From: JAKACA01 sp963735115
Lineage (GTDB): Bacteria > Actinomycetota > Acidimicrobiia > Acidimicrobiales > Bog-793
Assembly (NCBI GenBank): GCA_963735115.1
Contig: CAVTJR010000003.1
Span: 682,001 to 746,000, forward strand
Length of the DNA stretch: 64,000 nucleotides
Reading direction: 5' to 3'
Shown in pieces: positions 44,029-56,863 of this stretch. Under the pieces are notes generated by a model that ran no database searches, was not told where the DNA came from, and saw nothing but the letters and a program-made list of their open reading frames with translations. The stretch's first letter is position 1. Each line of letters starts with the position of its first letter. Position numbers and translations under genes: made by a program.

Positions 44029-44604
44029 TCAGGCTTCTGGTGACAGCTTGCGGTAGCGGCCGCGGTAGCGGACGAGCGGTCGCCCGCCGGCTGCCACGAC
44101 GTCGAGCGCGTCTATGCGCCCTCGCACGAGCATCTGGAAACCCGCCCCCTCAAATCCGAGGAGGCGGCAACCAAGAGTGTGGCGGGCGCCGCTGATAACA
44201 GGCCCGAACTCGCCATCGACGGTCTCGAACTCCTGGAAGGCGTCGACCGGATAGGCGCCGGCGAACATGTCGGCGAGTCGTTGATCGCTCTCCTCGAGCA
44301 CGTGGACGAGGAAGCTTCCCCGCTCGACGAGGACGTCAAAGAGGTCCGACAGCGGATCGAGCAGGCCGAGCACCTCGGCAGGGTCGCCCTCGGCGAGGAG
44401 CATCGACGAGATGGCGAGGCCGGCGCGCCGATCTCCCGCCCCTGCCGTCCAGACCGCTACCGGGGCAACGAGGCGACCTCTGAAGCGCCGGTCCGGCCGG
44501 CGCTGCTCCACAGGGGTCGCGAACGGGTCGTCGGGGCTGAGGCCGATGCGGTGGGTTTCCTGAGGGCGGGGTCGTCCTCGGAGCGGATCCGAAGTGTCAG
44601 CCAC
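44029..44604 (-). CDS. flavin reductase-like FMN-binding protein
   Basis: A 191-residue split-barrel flavin reductase. Motifs include FRGRLVAPVAVWTAG, GLAISSMLLAEGDPAEVLGLL, and ERGSFLVHVLEE, in the order expected for the FMN-binding domain. Starts with GTG at 44604. It ends convergently with the molybdenum hydroxylase gene, 20 bp apart. Reduces flavins or serves as a partner of a monooxygenase. Confidence 0.8.
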   Translation of the reverse strand: MADTSDPLRGRPRPQETHRIGLSPDDPFATPVEQRRPDRRFRGRLVAPVAVWTAGAGDRRAGLAISSMLLAEGDPAEVLGLLDPLSDLFDVLVERGSFLVHVLEESDQRLADMFAGAYPVDAFQEFETVDGEFGPVISGARHTLGCRLLGFEGAGFQMLVRGRIDALDVVAAGGRPLVRYRGRYRKLSPEA

Positions 44605-44740
44605 GGTCCTGGTCTATCGGATGGAGAGGTCCGACAACACGGTCGGCATCTAGGCGAGCGCGAGCGAGCGGTCCCTTTCCGCCATTGGCCGTCGCGGCTT
44701 CTGCTTCGCGGCTCGTCGACGCCGTGCGGAGGGCGTTGCA

Positions 44741-45310
44741 TCACCCCGCGGGCGGTTGCGGCTTATCGCCGAGGGACGCCAGCAGCTTGCGCAAGAGGTC
44801 GTTCAGCTGCCGCTTCTCGGCCGCGCTGAGTCGTCCGAGGAGCTGCTGTTCCCGCTTTGCTTGCACGTTGATGTAGTTGTCGAGGGTTTCTCGACCTTTC
44901 CGCGTCATCTCGACGAGCTTGCCGCGGCGGTCATCGGGGTCAGGCAAGCGCATCACGAGTCCGGCTGCCTCCAGCTTGTCGAGCTGGTTCGTCATGGTGC
45001 CTGTGGACACCAGCAGGGCCTTCGCAAGCTCGCCCTGACTGCGGATACCGCGCGCCAACCGCAGCAGGACCTTGAGCTCGCCGTGAGCGAGACCGACCTG
45101 GTCGCGTGTGTCGACGGCGGCTCGCTCGAGATAGCGCTGCGCATGCTCGACCCGAGAGACAATCGCCTCCACGTCAAGGTCGATCGTCGGCCACGCCTGC
45201 GCCGCCCATCGAGCGTGCTCGTCGTAGTCGTCGTCCTCGCAGGCGACGAGGTTCTCGGGCGACGAGGAGGAACGTGCTCTCGTGCCTTTGGAGTTGGCGT
45301 CGTCGCTCAT
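44741..45310 (-). CDS. MarR family transcriptional regulator
   Basis: About 189 residues from ATG 45310. The winged helix is SQGELAKALLVSTGTMTNQLD then LEAAGLVMRLPDPDDRRGKL. An N-terminal acidic extension of 40 residues precedes the usual dimer helix. The upstream region holds three CTTG-N4-CAAG palindromes, so autoregulation and control of the divergent small gene are likely. Confidence 0.9.
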   Translation of the reverse strand: MSDDANSKGTRARSSSSPENLVACEDDDYDEHARWAAQAWPTIDLDVEAIVSRVEHAQRYLERAAVDTRDQVGLAHGELKVLLRLARGIRSQGELAKALLVSTGTMTNQLDKLEAAGLVMRLPDPDDRRGKLVEMTRKGRETLDNYINVQAKREQQLLGRLSAAEKRQLNDLLRKLLASLGDKPQPPAG

Positions 45311-45332
45311 TTGCCCGCCATCGTACCACCTC

Positions 45333-45388
45333 ACTTGAGGACAAGTAGCTTGACAACAAGCTGTGGATCAAGTAGCTTGTTATCAAGC
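45333..45388. promoter_or_regulatory. three MarR operator palindromes
   Basis: ACTTG-AGGA-CAAGT (45333-45346), AGCTTG-ACAA-CAAGCT (45347-45362) and AGCTTG-TTAT-CAAGC (45374-45388) share a CTTG-N4-CAAG core. Their centres are about 15 and 27 bp apart. They fill the space between the MarR start codon and the divergent ORF. Confidence 0.75.
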
Positions 45389-45396
45389 GAACTGGG

Positions 45397-45735
45397 ATGG
45401 TCCCGGAGAACCTCATGGGGAGGTGTCAAGTGTTCCCGATGCTATTGGCCGACCTGGCGAGGGCCCATCAGCGCGATCTGGACCGACAGTTGGAGCGGGC
45501 AGCCGTTGCCTCCCGTGCCGGAATCGTCCGCCCGCCAGGCCGGTTCACGAGCTTGCTGCACGCCGTCCGGCCTCAGCCCTCCCATCCGTCAGGCCGTGGG
45601 GTCAGCGAGCCTTTGCGGCCTGCGCCCGCACGCTTGCTGTCGCTGTCACGACTCCGCACCGTCACGGCGACCGACGAACCCCTGGGCGCTGTGCTTGACC
45701 ACCGGTGCGGCGATTGCGAAGCGGCCACCGGATAG
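45397..45735 (+). CDS. small hypothetical protein, divergent from MarR
   Basis: A 112-residue frame starting at ATG 45397 directly after the operator array. The first 40 residues (LLADLARAHQRDLDRQLERA) resemble the N-terminal helix of short actinobacterial proteins of unknown function; the rest is Pro/Arg-rich and poorly structured, so the true stop or frame may differ. Low confidence. Confidence 0.35.
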   Translation: MVPENLMGRCQVFPMLLADLARAHQRDLDRQLERAAVASRAGIVRPPGRFTSLLHAVRPQPSHPSGRGVSEPLRPAPARLLSLSRLRTVTATDEPLGAVLDHRCGDCEAATG

Positions 45736-45859
45736 GAACCGTCGCGATGGCGGCACCGGGATGACACCACCTGTGCAATCGTCGAGGGCGCTCTCAGCGC
45801 TGTGCCGTCTCAATCGGCCTCGACCGACCTGCCTGTGACGCCGATGTCGCCGCAGGCGC

Positions 45860-46270
45860 TCAGGCCTGCCCAGGAGCTCGCATCCGGTTGTTGCGGGCGT
45901 CGTGGGTGAGCTCCGCCAGGCCGAGAGCCTCCAGCAGTGGTGGGAGGTACATTCCGAACCGGCCGCGATACCCGTTGCGTAGGCCGTACCAGCCTCCGAC
46001 GGGGTTGTCAGGCGATCGTCCCCACGCCTCGACGCTGCCGGCTGGAGCGGGTTTCTTCTCGTCGGCTGCCCCGAGCAGGACCCAGTCGCCTTGTTCGAGC
46101 AGCCACGAGTGCAGGTCGTCGACAGCCTGCAGGTGGTACCTCAACGTGGTGGATCCCACCTGGCAGACTAGAGCCGGCGGATCGGCCTGCTCGTCTCTGT
46201 ACATCGTGTACTCGGAGGTGCCGGGCGGTGTTCGCAGTACCCACGGGTCCTCTTTGGATCCAGTGCTCAT
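45860..46270 (-). CDS. conserved hypothetical protein (DUF6855-like)
   Basis: A 136-residue soluble protein with WVLRTPPGTSEYTMYRDE, LVCQVGSTTLRYHLQAVDDLHSWLLEQGDW and a C-terminal YGLRNGYRGRFGMYLPPLLE. I believe it belongs to DUF6855 but cannot check. Function unknown. It follows the dihydroorotate-dehydrogenase-like gene by 18 bp on the same strand and may be the last gene of the pyruvate:ferredoxin oxidoreductase operon. Confidence 0.6.
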   Translation of the reverse strand: MSTGSKEDPWVLRTPPGTSEYTMYRDEQADPPALVCQVGSTTLRYHLQAVDDLHSWLLEQGDWVLLGAADEKKPAPAGSVEAWGRSPDNPVGGWYGLRNGYRGRFGMYLPPLLEALGLAELTHDARNNRMRAPGQA

Positions 46271-46288
46271 CAGCTCTTTCCGTTCGGA

Positions 46289-47298
46289 TCACCACGGGCC
46301 GTAGGGGCTGGCGTTGGCCGCCCGCAGGGCCGCGACGTAGCCCGCCCGCTCGTGCACCGCTTCGTCCCCGCCGGAGGGCACGGCGAGCTTCCCGCGCACC
46401 TCGCCGACGTTGTGGAACCCCTTGCGAGCCATCCAAGCGGACAGGCCGTCGAGCAGCGCCGCCGCGTGGCCGGGGCCGTGGCGCAGCAGGGACGAGGTGG
46501 TCATGACGACGTCGGCGCCGGCCAGGAGGTACTTGGCGACGTCGTCGGGGCCCTCGACGCCGGTCGAGGCGGCGAGGGCGGCGCGCAGGCGCCCGTGCAA
46601 CAGCGCGATCCAGGTGCGCGGGAGGCGGGCCTCTCGTTGGTCCGAGAGCCCCACACCGGGAGCAAGACCGAGCGACTCTAGGTCGATGTCGGGCTGCAGG
46701 AAGCGGTTGAAGAGAACGAGGGCATCCGCCCCGGCGGCATCGAGCTGGCGCGCCATTTCACCGGTCGAGCTGAAGTACGGGCTCAACTTGACCGCCACCG
46801 GTACGCTCACGGCCGCCTTGACGCCCTGAAGGATCTCGACGTGACGTTGCTCGACGTCGCGTCCGGAGACGTTCGGGTCGCCGGCAAGGTAGTAGATGTT
46901 GAGCTCGATGGCGACGGCGCCGGCGTCTTGGATCGCCCGCGCGTACGTGGCCCAACCGCCGGGTGTGACGCCGTTCAGGCTGGCGATCACCGGGATGTCG
47001 ACAGCGGCAGCCGCCCGCTCCAGCAAGCTCAGGTAACGGCGAGGGCCCGGCTCGTCCCCGGCCGCCTCCGGGAAGTAGGTGAGCGACTCGGCGAAACTCT
47101 CGGTTCCGGCCTCGGCCAGCCGGGCGTTGCGGGCCGCTTCGTCCGCCAGCTCCTCCTCGAACAGCGAGTGGAGCACGACGGCACCGACGCCGGCATCGGC
47201 GAGCCGGCGGACGCCCTCGACCGTGTACGACAGGGGTGACGCCGAGGCGACGAGGGGGTTGCGCAGCGCCAGTCCCATGTAGTCGGTGAAGAGGTCCA

Positions 47299-47299
<1 letters not shown>
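46289..47299 (-). CDS. dihydroorotate dehydrogenase-like FMN protein
   Basis: About 336 residues from ATG 47299 (AGGAG upstream). FMN-barrel features: MGLALRNPLVASASPLSYT, VIASLNGVTPGGW, IELNIYY, VPVAVKLSPYFSS and the C-terminal GADVVMTTSSLLRHGP. It lacks the iron-sulfur domain of PreA. Its ATG overlaps the nifJ stop by one base (TGATG), so it is translated with nifJ. In this context it probably oxidises or reduces a pyrimidine or similar substrate with ferredoxin; true activity unknown. Confidence 0.85.
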
Positions 47300-50868
<3,569 letters not shown>

Positions 50869-50869
<1 letters not shown>

Positions 50870-52509
50870 CAGCTGCCCTCCTCGACCATCTCGATGGCGT
50901 GCACGGGACATTGCTCGAAACACGCCCCGCAGCCGGTGCAGCGGTCGTAGTCGAACCGGTAGCGATGCCCGACGCCGAGCTTGATGACGGCGTCCTCAGG
51001 GCAGGCGCCGAGGCAGCCATCACATTCGAAGCAGTTTCCGCACGACAAGCACCGGGCGGCCTCGTAGGTTGCCTCCTCGACGGACAGACCGCCGATCACT
51101 TCGGTGAAGTCGGCCACCCGCTCGGCCGGAGCCAGCTCGGGCTGGCGGCGTCGGGCGGCGTCACCGAAGTACCAGAGGTGCAGCGCTGAGAACGTCGCCA
51201 CTTCGTGTTTCGGCGAGTACGAGCTCGAGACGCCACCCAGCCAGGTGTCGATGTGACGGGCGGCCTTTTTTCCATGCCCCACACCGACGGTGATCGTCCG
51301 CTCGGCCGGCACCATGTCCCCGCCGGCGAACACACCCGGGCAACCGGTCATCATCGAGCTCGACACCACCACGGTGCCGTCCGGTGTGAATTCCACGCCC
51401 GGCACGGCCGTCAGGAAGGCGGTGTCGGCCTCCTGGCCGAGGGCGAGGATGACCGTGTCGGCGGCGAGATCCTCGAAGTGCCCGGTTGGCTGAGGAAACC
51501 CCTTCTCGTCGAGCTCCATGGCCTCGACCGTCAGCGTGGGGCCGTCGAAGGCGGTGATCGTGCGCAGCCAATTGATGCGCACCCCCTCGCTTTCGGCGTC
51601 CCCCGCCTCCTCCTCGTGGGCGGGCATCTGGGCGCGGGTGCGTCGATAGACGATGAGGGCGTCGTCCGCCCCGAGCCGCCGGGCGGTGCGGGCGGCGTCC
51701 ATCGCCGTGTTGCCTCCCCCGTAGACGGCCACACGCCGGCCGATGGCCGGCCGCTCGCCAGAGGCGACGCTGCGCAGGAACGACAAGGCGTCGATGATCC
51801 GCCCGGCATCACGGGCAGGGATGTCGACGCGCTTGGAAAGGTGTGCACCCACGGCGACGAAGACGGCATCGAAGCCGCCGTCGCTGCGTTCGGCGGCGAG
51901 GTCCTCCACGCGATGCCCTCCCGTGATGCGCACACCGAGCGCCTCGATGCGGTGCAGCTCGGCGTCGAGCACGTCGCGGGGAAGCCGATAGGCCGGGATG
52001 CCGTAGCGCATCATCCCGCCGGGCTCGCTGCCGGCGTCGCGGATCTCGACCTCGTGGCCGAGCCGGGCCAGGTGGTAGGCGGCCGACAACCCGCTTGGCC
52101 CGGCACCGATGACCAGCACCCGCTTGCCGCTGCGGGCGGGCGGGGGCGAAAACGCCCACGCCCGCTCCACGGCCAGGTCGCCGAGGAAGCGCTCGACCGA
52201 GTGGATCGAGACCGAGCTGTCGAGCTCGGCGCGATTGCATCCACTCTCGCAGGGGTGATAGCAGACCCGGCCGTGGATAGCCGGCAACGGGTTGTCGGCG
52301 ACGAGGGCACGCCACGCCTGCTCATGCTCGTGTGCCTCGACGTGGCCCAGCCAGGCTTGGATGTTCTCACCGGCCGGACATCCGACGTTGCACGGCGGCA
52401 GCAGATCGACGTAGATCGGACGGCGATCGCGCACGGGCCCCGTGCGCGAGTGCTCGTGCGCCAGGTCGGGCAGGGGCGTGAAATCTCGCGGAGTCACGTC
52501 GTCGGCCAC
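50869..52509 (-). CDS. GltD-like FAD/NADPH oxidoreductase with C-terminal 2[4Fe-4S] ferredoxin
   Basis: A 546-residue electron-bifurcation-type partner. GltD-type [4Fe-4S] cysteines come first (CNVGCPAGENIQAWL, CYHPCESGCNR), then FAD (VLVIGAGPSGLSAAYHL) and NADPH (VAVYGGGNTAMDAART) folds, and at the C-terminus two clusters (CLSCGNCFECDGCLGACPED, CTGCGACFEQCPVHAIEM). It would transfer electrons between NADPH and ferredoxin, matching the nifJ product. The frame is open upstream to 52725 but similarity begins after the GTG at 52509, which has no strong ribosome-binding site. Its stop overlaps the nifJ start (TGATG). Confidence 0.9.
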
Positions 52510-52585
52510 GGGATATGGGTCACCGCAACGAGTGTGCACGCTGGGCCGCCTGCCCGCAATGCTGCGGTGTGCGGGTGGGACGCCG

Positions 52586-53422
52586 TCAGTGTCGGGGCGG
52601 ACCGGCGGCGACGGTGGCCTCGATCTCCGAAGCGGGCGGCTCGCCTGGCCCGAAGCTCTCGAGAATCCAGGTGGCGCCTGCCTGCTCGAGCGACGCGACC
52701 GTCTCCTCGAGGACTGCAGGGCCACCCCGAGGCATCACACAGCGGACGACCAGGTCTGAGCCGGCCGGAGCCCCCAGACGATCAAGCTGCTCGCGGACGG
52801 CAGCGACCTCGGAGGGACTTGGCGGCGTCACCTCGCGGGCCGGGAAGATCACAAAGCATCCCTCGAGGTGGGCTGCCCGTTTCAGAGGTCGCCTGTTCGG
52901 CCATCTGCACGCGCCCCAGATCGGTACGGGGTCCTGCAGGGGGCGGGGCAGGAACGGCCCGCTGTGCACGGAGAGTCGCTTGCCCTCGTAGTCGACGGGC
53001 TGGCCGGTCAAGAGCTGGCGCAGCACGGCGAGCGACTCGTCGAGCAGCTCTCCCCGGGCCACTTGGCCAGTGACCTCGCCGAACGAGCTGAACTCCTTCC
53101 AGTCGTCGTCGCCGATCCCGACGCCCACGACGAGCCGACCGCCCGACAGGTGATCGAGCGTGGCGATCTGCCGGGCGATCACCCAGGGCCGGCGACGGTT
53201 GAGCGGCGTGACGAGGGCACCAATCCGCAGCCTGCTCGTCGCCATGGCGACAGCGGAGAGCGTGACCCACGCATCGGCAACGGCCATGCCCGGGATGGCG
53301 AGAACATGGTCCCAGAGAAAGAGGCCCTCCCAACCGGCGTCCTCCGCCGCCACCGCCAAGCGCACGACTCGCCTCGGATCGGCAAACTCGGCAAAGGCGG
53401 GGAGAAACAACCCGTATCTCAC
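52586..53422 (-). CDS. LLM class flavin-dependent oxidoreductase
   Basis: A 278-residue luciferase-like monooxygenase-fold protein, in actinobacteria usually F420-linked. MRYGLFLPAFAEFADPRRVV, FLWDHVLAIPG, RLRIGALVTPLNRRRPW, LDHLSGGRLVVGVGIGDD and the C-terminal EASLEQAGATWILE-like block are present. Lies 77 bp upstream of the GltD-like gene on the same strand, perhaps separately expressed. Substrate unknown. Confidence 0.86.
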   Translation of the reverse strand: MRYGLFLPAFAEFADPRRVVRLAVAAEDAGWEGLFLWDHVLAIPGMAVADAWVTLSAVAMATSRLRIGALVTPLNRRRPWVIARQIATLDHLSGGRLVVGVGIGDDDWKEFSSFGEVTGQVARGELLDESLAVLRQLLTGQPVDYEGKRLSVHSGPFLPRPLQDPVPIWGACRWPNRRPLKRAAHLEGCFVIFPAREVTPPSPSEVAAVREQLDRLGAPAGSDLVVRCVMPRGGPAVLEETVASLEQAGATWILESFGPGEPPASEIEATVAAGPPRH

Positions 53423-53470
53423 ACAGGGAGTCTGCAGGCCAGCCGCGCCAAAGGCAACGGCGGGCGGTAT

Positions 53471-53884
53471 TCAGGAGCGGCGACTCCGACCTTCGCAGGC
53501 GCAGGGGCCGAGCGGGTGCGGCACTCTCCGGCTCACCGGTCTGCGTTCATTGCGGCCACGACGAGCAGGCCGCTCGGAGGACGGTCGTGGTCGCCGACGG
53601 TGTGAGCGCTCGGAGCCGTCTCGAGGCCCCCTGGAGCTACCGTCCGATGACGGTGGCCGCGGGCCGGCGGGGTACGGGCTTGTCCGTCTCCACCAACCTG
53701 TGTCCGGACCACGATTGGTGCGCCGCATCAGCAGAGGGAGGCCAAGCACGACCACACCCATGACCACGAATCGGAGGACGAGCCCGATCATCGAGAACTG
53801 CGTGCCGGGCTCGTACGTGCAGTGCAGCAAGTCATTGCAGGGCGGCGGAATGCCCGCGGCCACGATCGTTGCGGTATGGAGCAT
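53471..53884 (-). CDS. small single-pass membrane protein
   Basis: A 137-residue frame from ATG 53884. One hydrophobic helix (FSMIGLVLRFVVMGVVVLGLPLLM) is followed by a Pro/Arg-rich tail that may be out of frame or disordered. The short N-terminal segment contains two cysteines (PPCNDLLHCTYEPG). No family recognised; may be partly spurious. Confidence 0.4.
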   Translation of the reverse strand: MLHTATIVAAGIPPPCNDLLHCTYEPGTQFSMIGLVLRFVVMGVVVLGLPLLMRRTNRGPDTGWWRRTSPYPAGPRPPSSDGSSRGPRDGSERSHRRRPRPSSERPARRGRNERRPVSRRVPHPLGPCACEGRSRRS

Positions 53885-54002
53885 TCTGCCTCGGCTCCCC
53901 CCTCGGAGGACCCCTGTCCCGGCTACCCACGCTAACCCGAAAGTCGGTGGTCCGGCAGCAGCTCGCCGCTGACACCGGCATTTCGCTGGCGTCAGCGGCG
54001 CC

Positions 54003-54300
54003 TCACCCGACGATGCGCTCGCCGATCGGGCCGAGTATCAGCATGGGCAAGTAGATCAGGCCACCGACGATCACGATGACGCCGAGAAGGAAGACGACAA
54101 AGGTCGGCCCGGTGCTGTCGAGGGTGGCCCTCGTGCGAGCGTGGACTCGCGCCCCCGGCGAGCGATCCGGCGATGGCGAGGGAGAGCACGATGGGCACGA
54201 AGCGCCCCACCAGCACAGCGAGGCCGAGCGTCGTGTCGTACCACGGCGGGTTGGCCGCCAGTGAGGCGTCAAGAAACGGCTGCCGCTCGTCAATAGCGCG
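54003..54300 (-). pseudogene. kdpA: KdpA C-terminal remnant, frameshifted
   Basis: The minus strand encodes the last 95 or so residues of the K+-transport subunit KdpA: LAANPPWYDTTLGLAVLVGR, FVPIVLSLAIAGSLAGGA in one frame, then after a shift near 54145 FVVFLLGVIVIVGGLIYLPM, LILGPIGERIVG in the next. These match the end of KdpA closely. Everything upstream is gone, replaced by the promoter of the divergent LLM gene. No kdpB, kdpC or kdpF is present. A decayed relic. Confidence 0.75.
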
Positions 54301-54384
54301 TGAATCGCTCCGCCCGCACGCCCACGGCCGCACTCCTGCGAGCCGAGTGAGGGGCTTCGAAAGCGGCAGACTCCTAGGCTCGCG

Positions 54385-55320
54385 GTGGTGCGGCCCTTCC
54401 GGTTCGGCTACCAGCTGAGGAGCGAGAACGACCCAGTGGCCCTCCGCCTCGAGGCGAAGGCCGCCGAGGAGGCCGGCTTCGACACGCTCTGCAGCTTCGA
54501 TCACCTCGGCGGGTACTTCTCGGCACTCGCCCCACTCGCGGCGGTAGCAGGCTGGACGGAGCGCATCCGCCTCTGCCCGCTCGTGATCAACAACGACTTC
54601 CACCATCCGGCGCTCCTCGCCCAGGAGCTCGCCAGTCTCGACCGCCTGTCCGGTGGGCGCCTCGAGGTCGGCATCGGGGCCGGCCACGCCTTCACCGAGT
54701 ACGCCGCCGCCGGCCTGACCTTCGACCCGCCGGCGGTGCGCAAGGCTCGCCTCGCAGAGTCGGTCGAGATCCTCCGCCGTCTCCTCGACGGCGAGACGGT
54801 CACCTACACCGGGGAGCACTACCGGCTGCAAGAGGTCTCGGTGCTCCATCCGGAGCAGGACCATGTGCCGATCCTCGTCGGGGTCAACGGGCGAGCAGCC
54901 CTTGCTCACGCCGCCGGGCATGCCGACACGATCGGGCTCACCATGCTCGGTCGTACCCTCGCTGACGGCCAGTCGCACGAGGCACGCTGGGCCCCCGAGC
55001 GACTCGACGCCACCGTGGCGTGGATCAGGCAGCATGCCGGTGACCGCTGGCCGAGCTTGGAGCTCAACGCCCTCATACAGGCGGTCACGGACACCGACGA
55101 CCCCCTAGGCGCGGCCGAGCGGTTGGCAGTGGAGGTCCCCGGGCTCACCGTCGACGACGCCCTCGCGACCCCCTTTGTCGCCATCGGCAGCCCTGAGGAG
55201 ATGGCTGCACACCTCCTCGGCTGCCGCGAGCGATGGGGGATCTCGTACTACGTCGTTCGAGACATGGACGCTTTCGTCCCCGTTATCGAGCGGCTGCGGC
55301 GGGCGGACGCAGCGAGCTGA
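54385..55320 (+). CDS. LLM class F420-dependent oxidoreductase (TIGR03621-like)
   Basis: A 311-residue luciferase-like protein: FRFGYQLRSENDPVALRLEA, FDTLCSFDHLGGYFSALAPL, LVINNDFHHPALLAQELASL, LDRLSGGRLEVGIGAGHA and VPILVGVNGRAALAHAAGHA. The pattern of an N-terminal hydrophobic strand, then NNDFRHP, is typical of the F420-dependent TIGR03621 subgroup. Starts at GTG 54385 or 54388. Divergent from the kdpA relic. Confidence 0.87.
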   Translation: MVRPFRFGYQLRSENDPVALRLEAKAAEEAGFDTLCSFDHLGGYFSALAPLAAVAGWTERIRLCPLVINNDFHHPALLAQELASLDRLSGGRLEVGIGAGHAFTEYAAAGLTFDPPAVRKARLAESVEILRRLLDGETVTYTGEHYRLQEVSVLHPEQDHVPILVGVNGRAALAHAAGHADTIGLTMLGRTLADGQSHEARWAPERLDATVAWIRQHAGDRWPSLELNALIQAVTDTDDPLGAAERLAVEVPGLTVDDALATPFVAIGSPEEMAAHLLGCRERWGISYYVVRDMDAFVPVIERLRRADAAS

Positions 55321-55382
55321 GGAGACACCGCCTCCTCACGAACGACGTCCTCTCGACGAATCAGAGCGCCCTGAACCGTGCG

Positions 55383-56768
55383 TCACGTGGGGGTGGCTGA
55401 CGCCTGATGCGAGGCAGCGCCCGCGCCGACGGCGTTGATCGCCCTCACCACGAAGTAGTACTTGACCCCCTTGTTGAGCCCCCTGACCACGAAGCTGCTG
55501 GCGTGTGGCGAGAGCGGTTTGGCGGTCAATGGCTTGCTGGCCTCGTGGCCCGACTTCGTGCCCTCGTAGACGTCGTAGCCCGTGACGGCGCTGCCGCCAT
55601 CAGAGGTCGGAGCCTTCCAGGAGAGGGTGACCTTGTCCTTGCCGGCGGTCGCCTTCACGAAGCGAGGCGGTCCCGCCGTCGTCGCGAGCACGCCCCAGGT
55701 CCAGGTGTCGTCGAGGGCGGGGTAGCCGGAGAAGAGCAGCAGCTGGCTGGTGTGAGCGTCGTACGCCATCGTGGCGAAGGCGCGGGCAGGCGGGCTCTTC
55801 GACGGTGTTGAACGGCTCCACGTCGCGCCGCTCCAGGTCCAAGTTTGATTGAGAAGGGGGCCGGCGTCCTGGCCGCCGAAGAGCACGAGCTGGCCGGTGG
55901 CCTGGTCGTAGCCCATGGAGGCGCCGCCGAGAGTCGGCGGAGCCGTCGATGGGTGCGACTCCGCCCAACTCGAGCCGTTCCAGGTCCAGGTGTCACCGAG
56001 ATCGAGCCCGCCGCTGTTCTGGCCCCCGAAGAGCACGAGCTTGTGGGCGGCCGCGTCGTACGCCATGGCGGTGCCGTCGCGTGCTCCGAGAACGCTCGTG
56101 GAGGCGGAGGCCTCGGTCCAAGTCGTGCCGTTCCAGGTCCACGTGTCGCTGTAGAAGGAGAAGGCGTCGGGGTTCTCACCGCCGAAGAGGACCAGTTGGC
56201 GGGTGGCGGCGTCGTAGGCCAAGGAGGCGTAAGCGCGCCCGCCCGGGCGGCTGGCGGGGGAGAGCTCGGTCCAGGTCCTGCCACTCCAGATCCAGGTGTC
56301 GTTGAGCTCGCCGCCATGTCCGAGCCCGCCCACAACCTCCTCGCCGCCGAAGAGCACGAGCTGGCCGGTGGCGGCGTCGTAGGCCATGGAGGCACCGAAG
56401 CGGACCGAAGGGCTCTGCGACGGAACGACCTCCTTCCAGGTCTTGCCGTTCCAGATCCACGTGTCGCTGATGGGTTGGTAGTTGTTGTTAAGACCGCCGA
56501 AGAGCACGACCTGGCGAGTGGCCGGGTCGTAGGCCATGGCGCCATTCTCGCGGGCAGGGGGTTGCGGGGAAGTGAGTTGCCGCCAGGTCGGCGCTGCCGG
56601 GCCGCCGGCCGCGGCGGGCGTGACGGCAGCCCCGAGGGAGGCAACGAGGCCGGCCAGCACGAGGAGTGCTCTTGCGAGTGTGCTCACGAGCGGGGTCGAG
56701 CGGGCGCAGGTTGCGGAGCGCTCGTCGGACCGTAGGTCGCGCCTTGCTGAACTCGAACGTACGGACAT
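55383..56768 (-). CDS. secreted Kelch-repeat protein with C-terminal FN3 domain
   Basis: A 461-residue exported protein from ATG 56768 (GGGGGAG upstream): basic start, hydrophobic signal (LARALLVLAGLVASLGAAV) and AAAGGPA cleavage area. Six or so Kelch blades repeat the pattern AMAYDxATxQLVLFGG then DTWTWNGxTWxE. The last 90 residues are a fibronectin type III domain (PPRFVKATAGKDKVTLSWKA, GYDVYEGTKSG). Likely extracellular binding or carbohydrate-related function. Single gene. Confidence 0.87.
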   Translation of the reverse strand: MSVRSSSARRDLRSDERSATCARSTPLVSTLARALLVLAGLVASLGAAVTPAAAGGPAAPTWRQLTSPQPPARENGAMAYDPATRQVVLFGGLNNNYQPISDTWIWNGKTWKEVVPSQSPSVRFGASMAYDAATGQLVLFGGEEVVGGLGHGGELNDTWIWSGRTWTELSPASRPGGRAYASLAYDAATRQLVLFGGENPDAFSFYSDTWTWNGTTWTEASASTSVLGARDGTAMAYDAAAHKLVLFGGQNSGGLDLGDTWTWNGSSWAESHPSTAPPTLGGASMGYDQATGQLVLFGGQDAGPLLNQTWTWSGATWSRSTPSKSPPARAFATMAYDAHTSQLLLFSGYPALDDTWTWGVLATTAGPPRFVKATAGKDKVTLSWKAPTSDGGSAVTGYDVYEGTKSGHEASKPLTAKPLSPHASSFVVRGLNKGVKYYFVVRAINAVGAGAASHQASATPT

Positions 56769-56863
56769 TGACCGCTCCCCCGTTGAGCGCAGAGCGCTAG
56801 CTGCAGCATCCCGCCCACGTCGAACCGGCTCGCCCGGCTGCTCATCGGCAACACTACGAGGTG

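Noticed and set aside
51205..53073. Long plus-strand open frame opposite the GltD-like and LLM genes
   Set aside because: Antisense shadow spanning two real genes; low-complexity Arg/Pro/Gly sequence.
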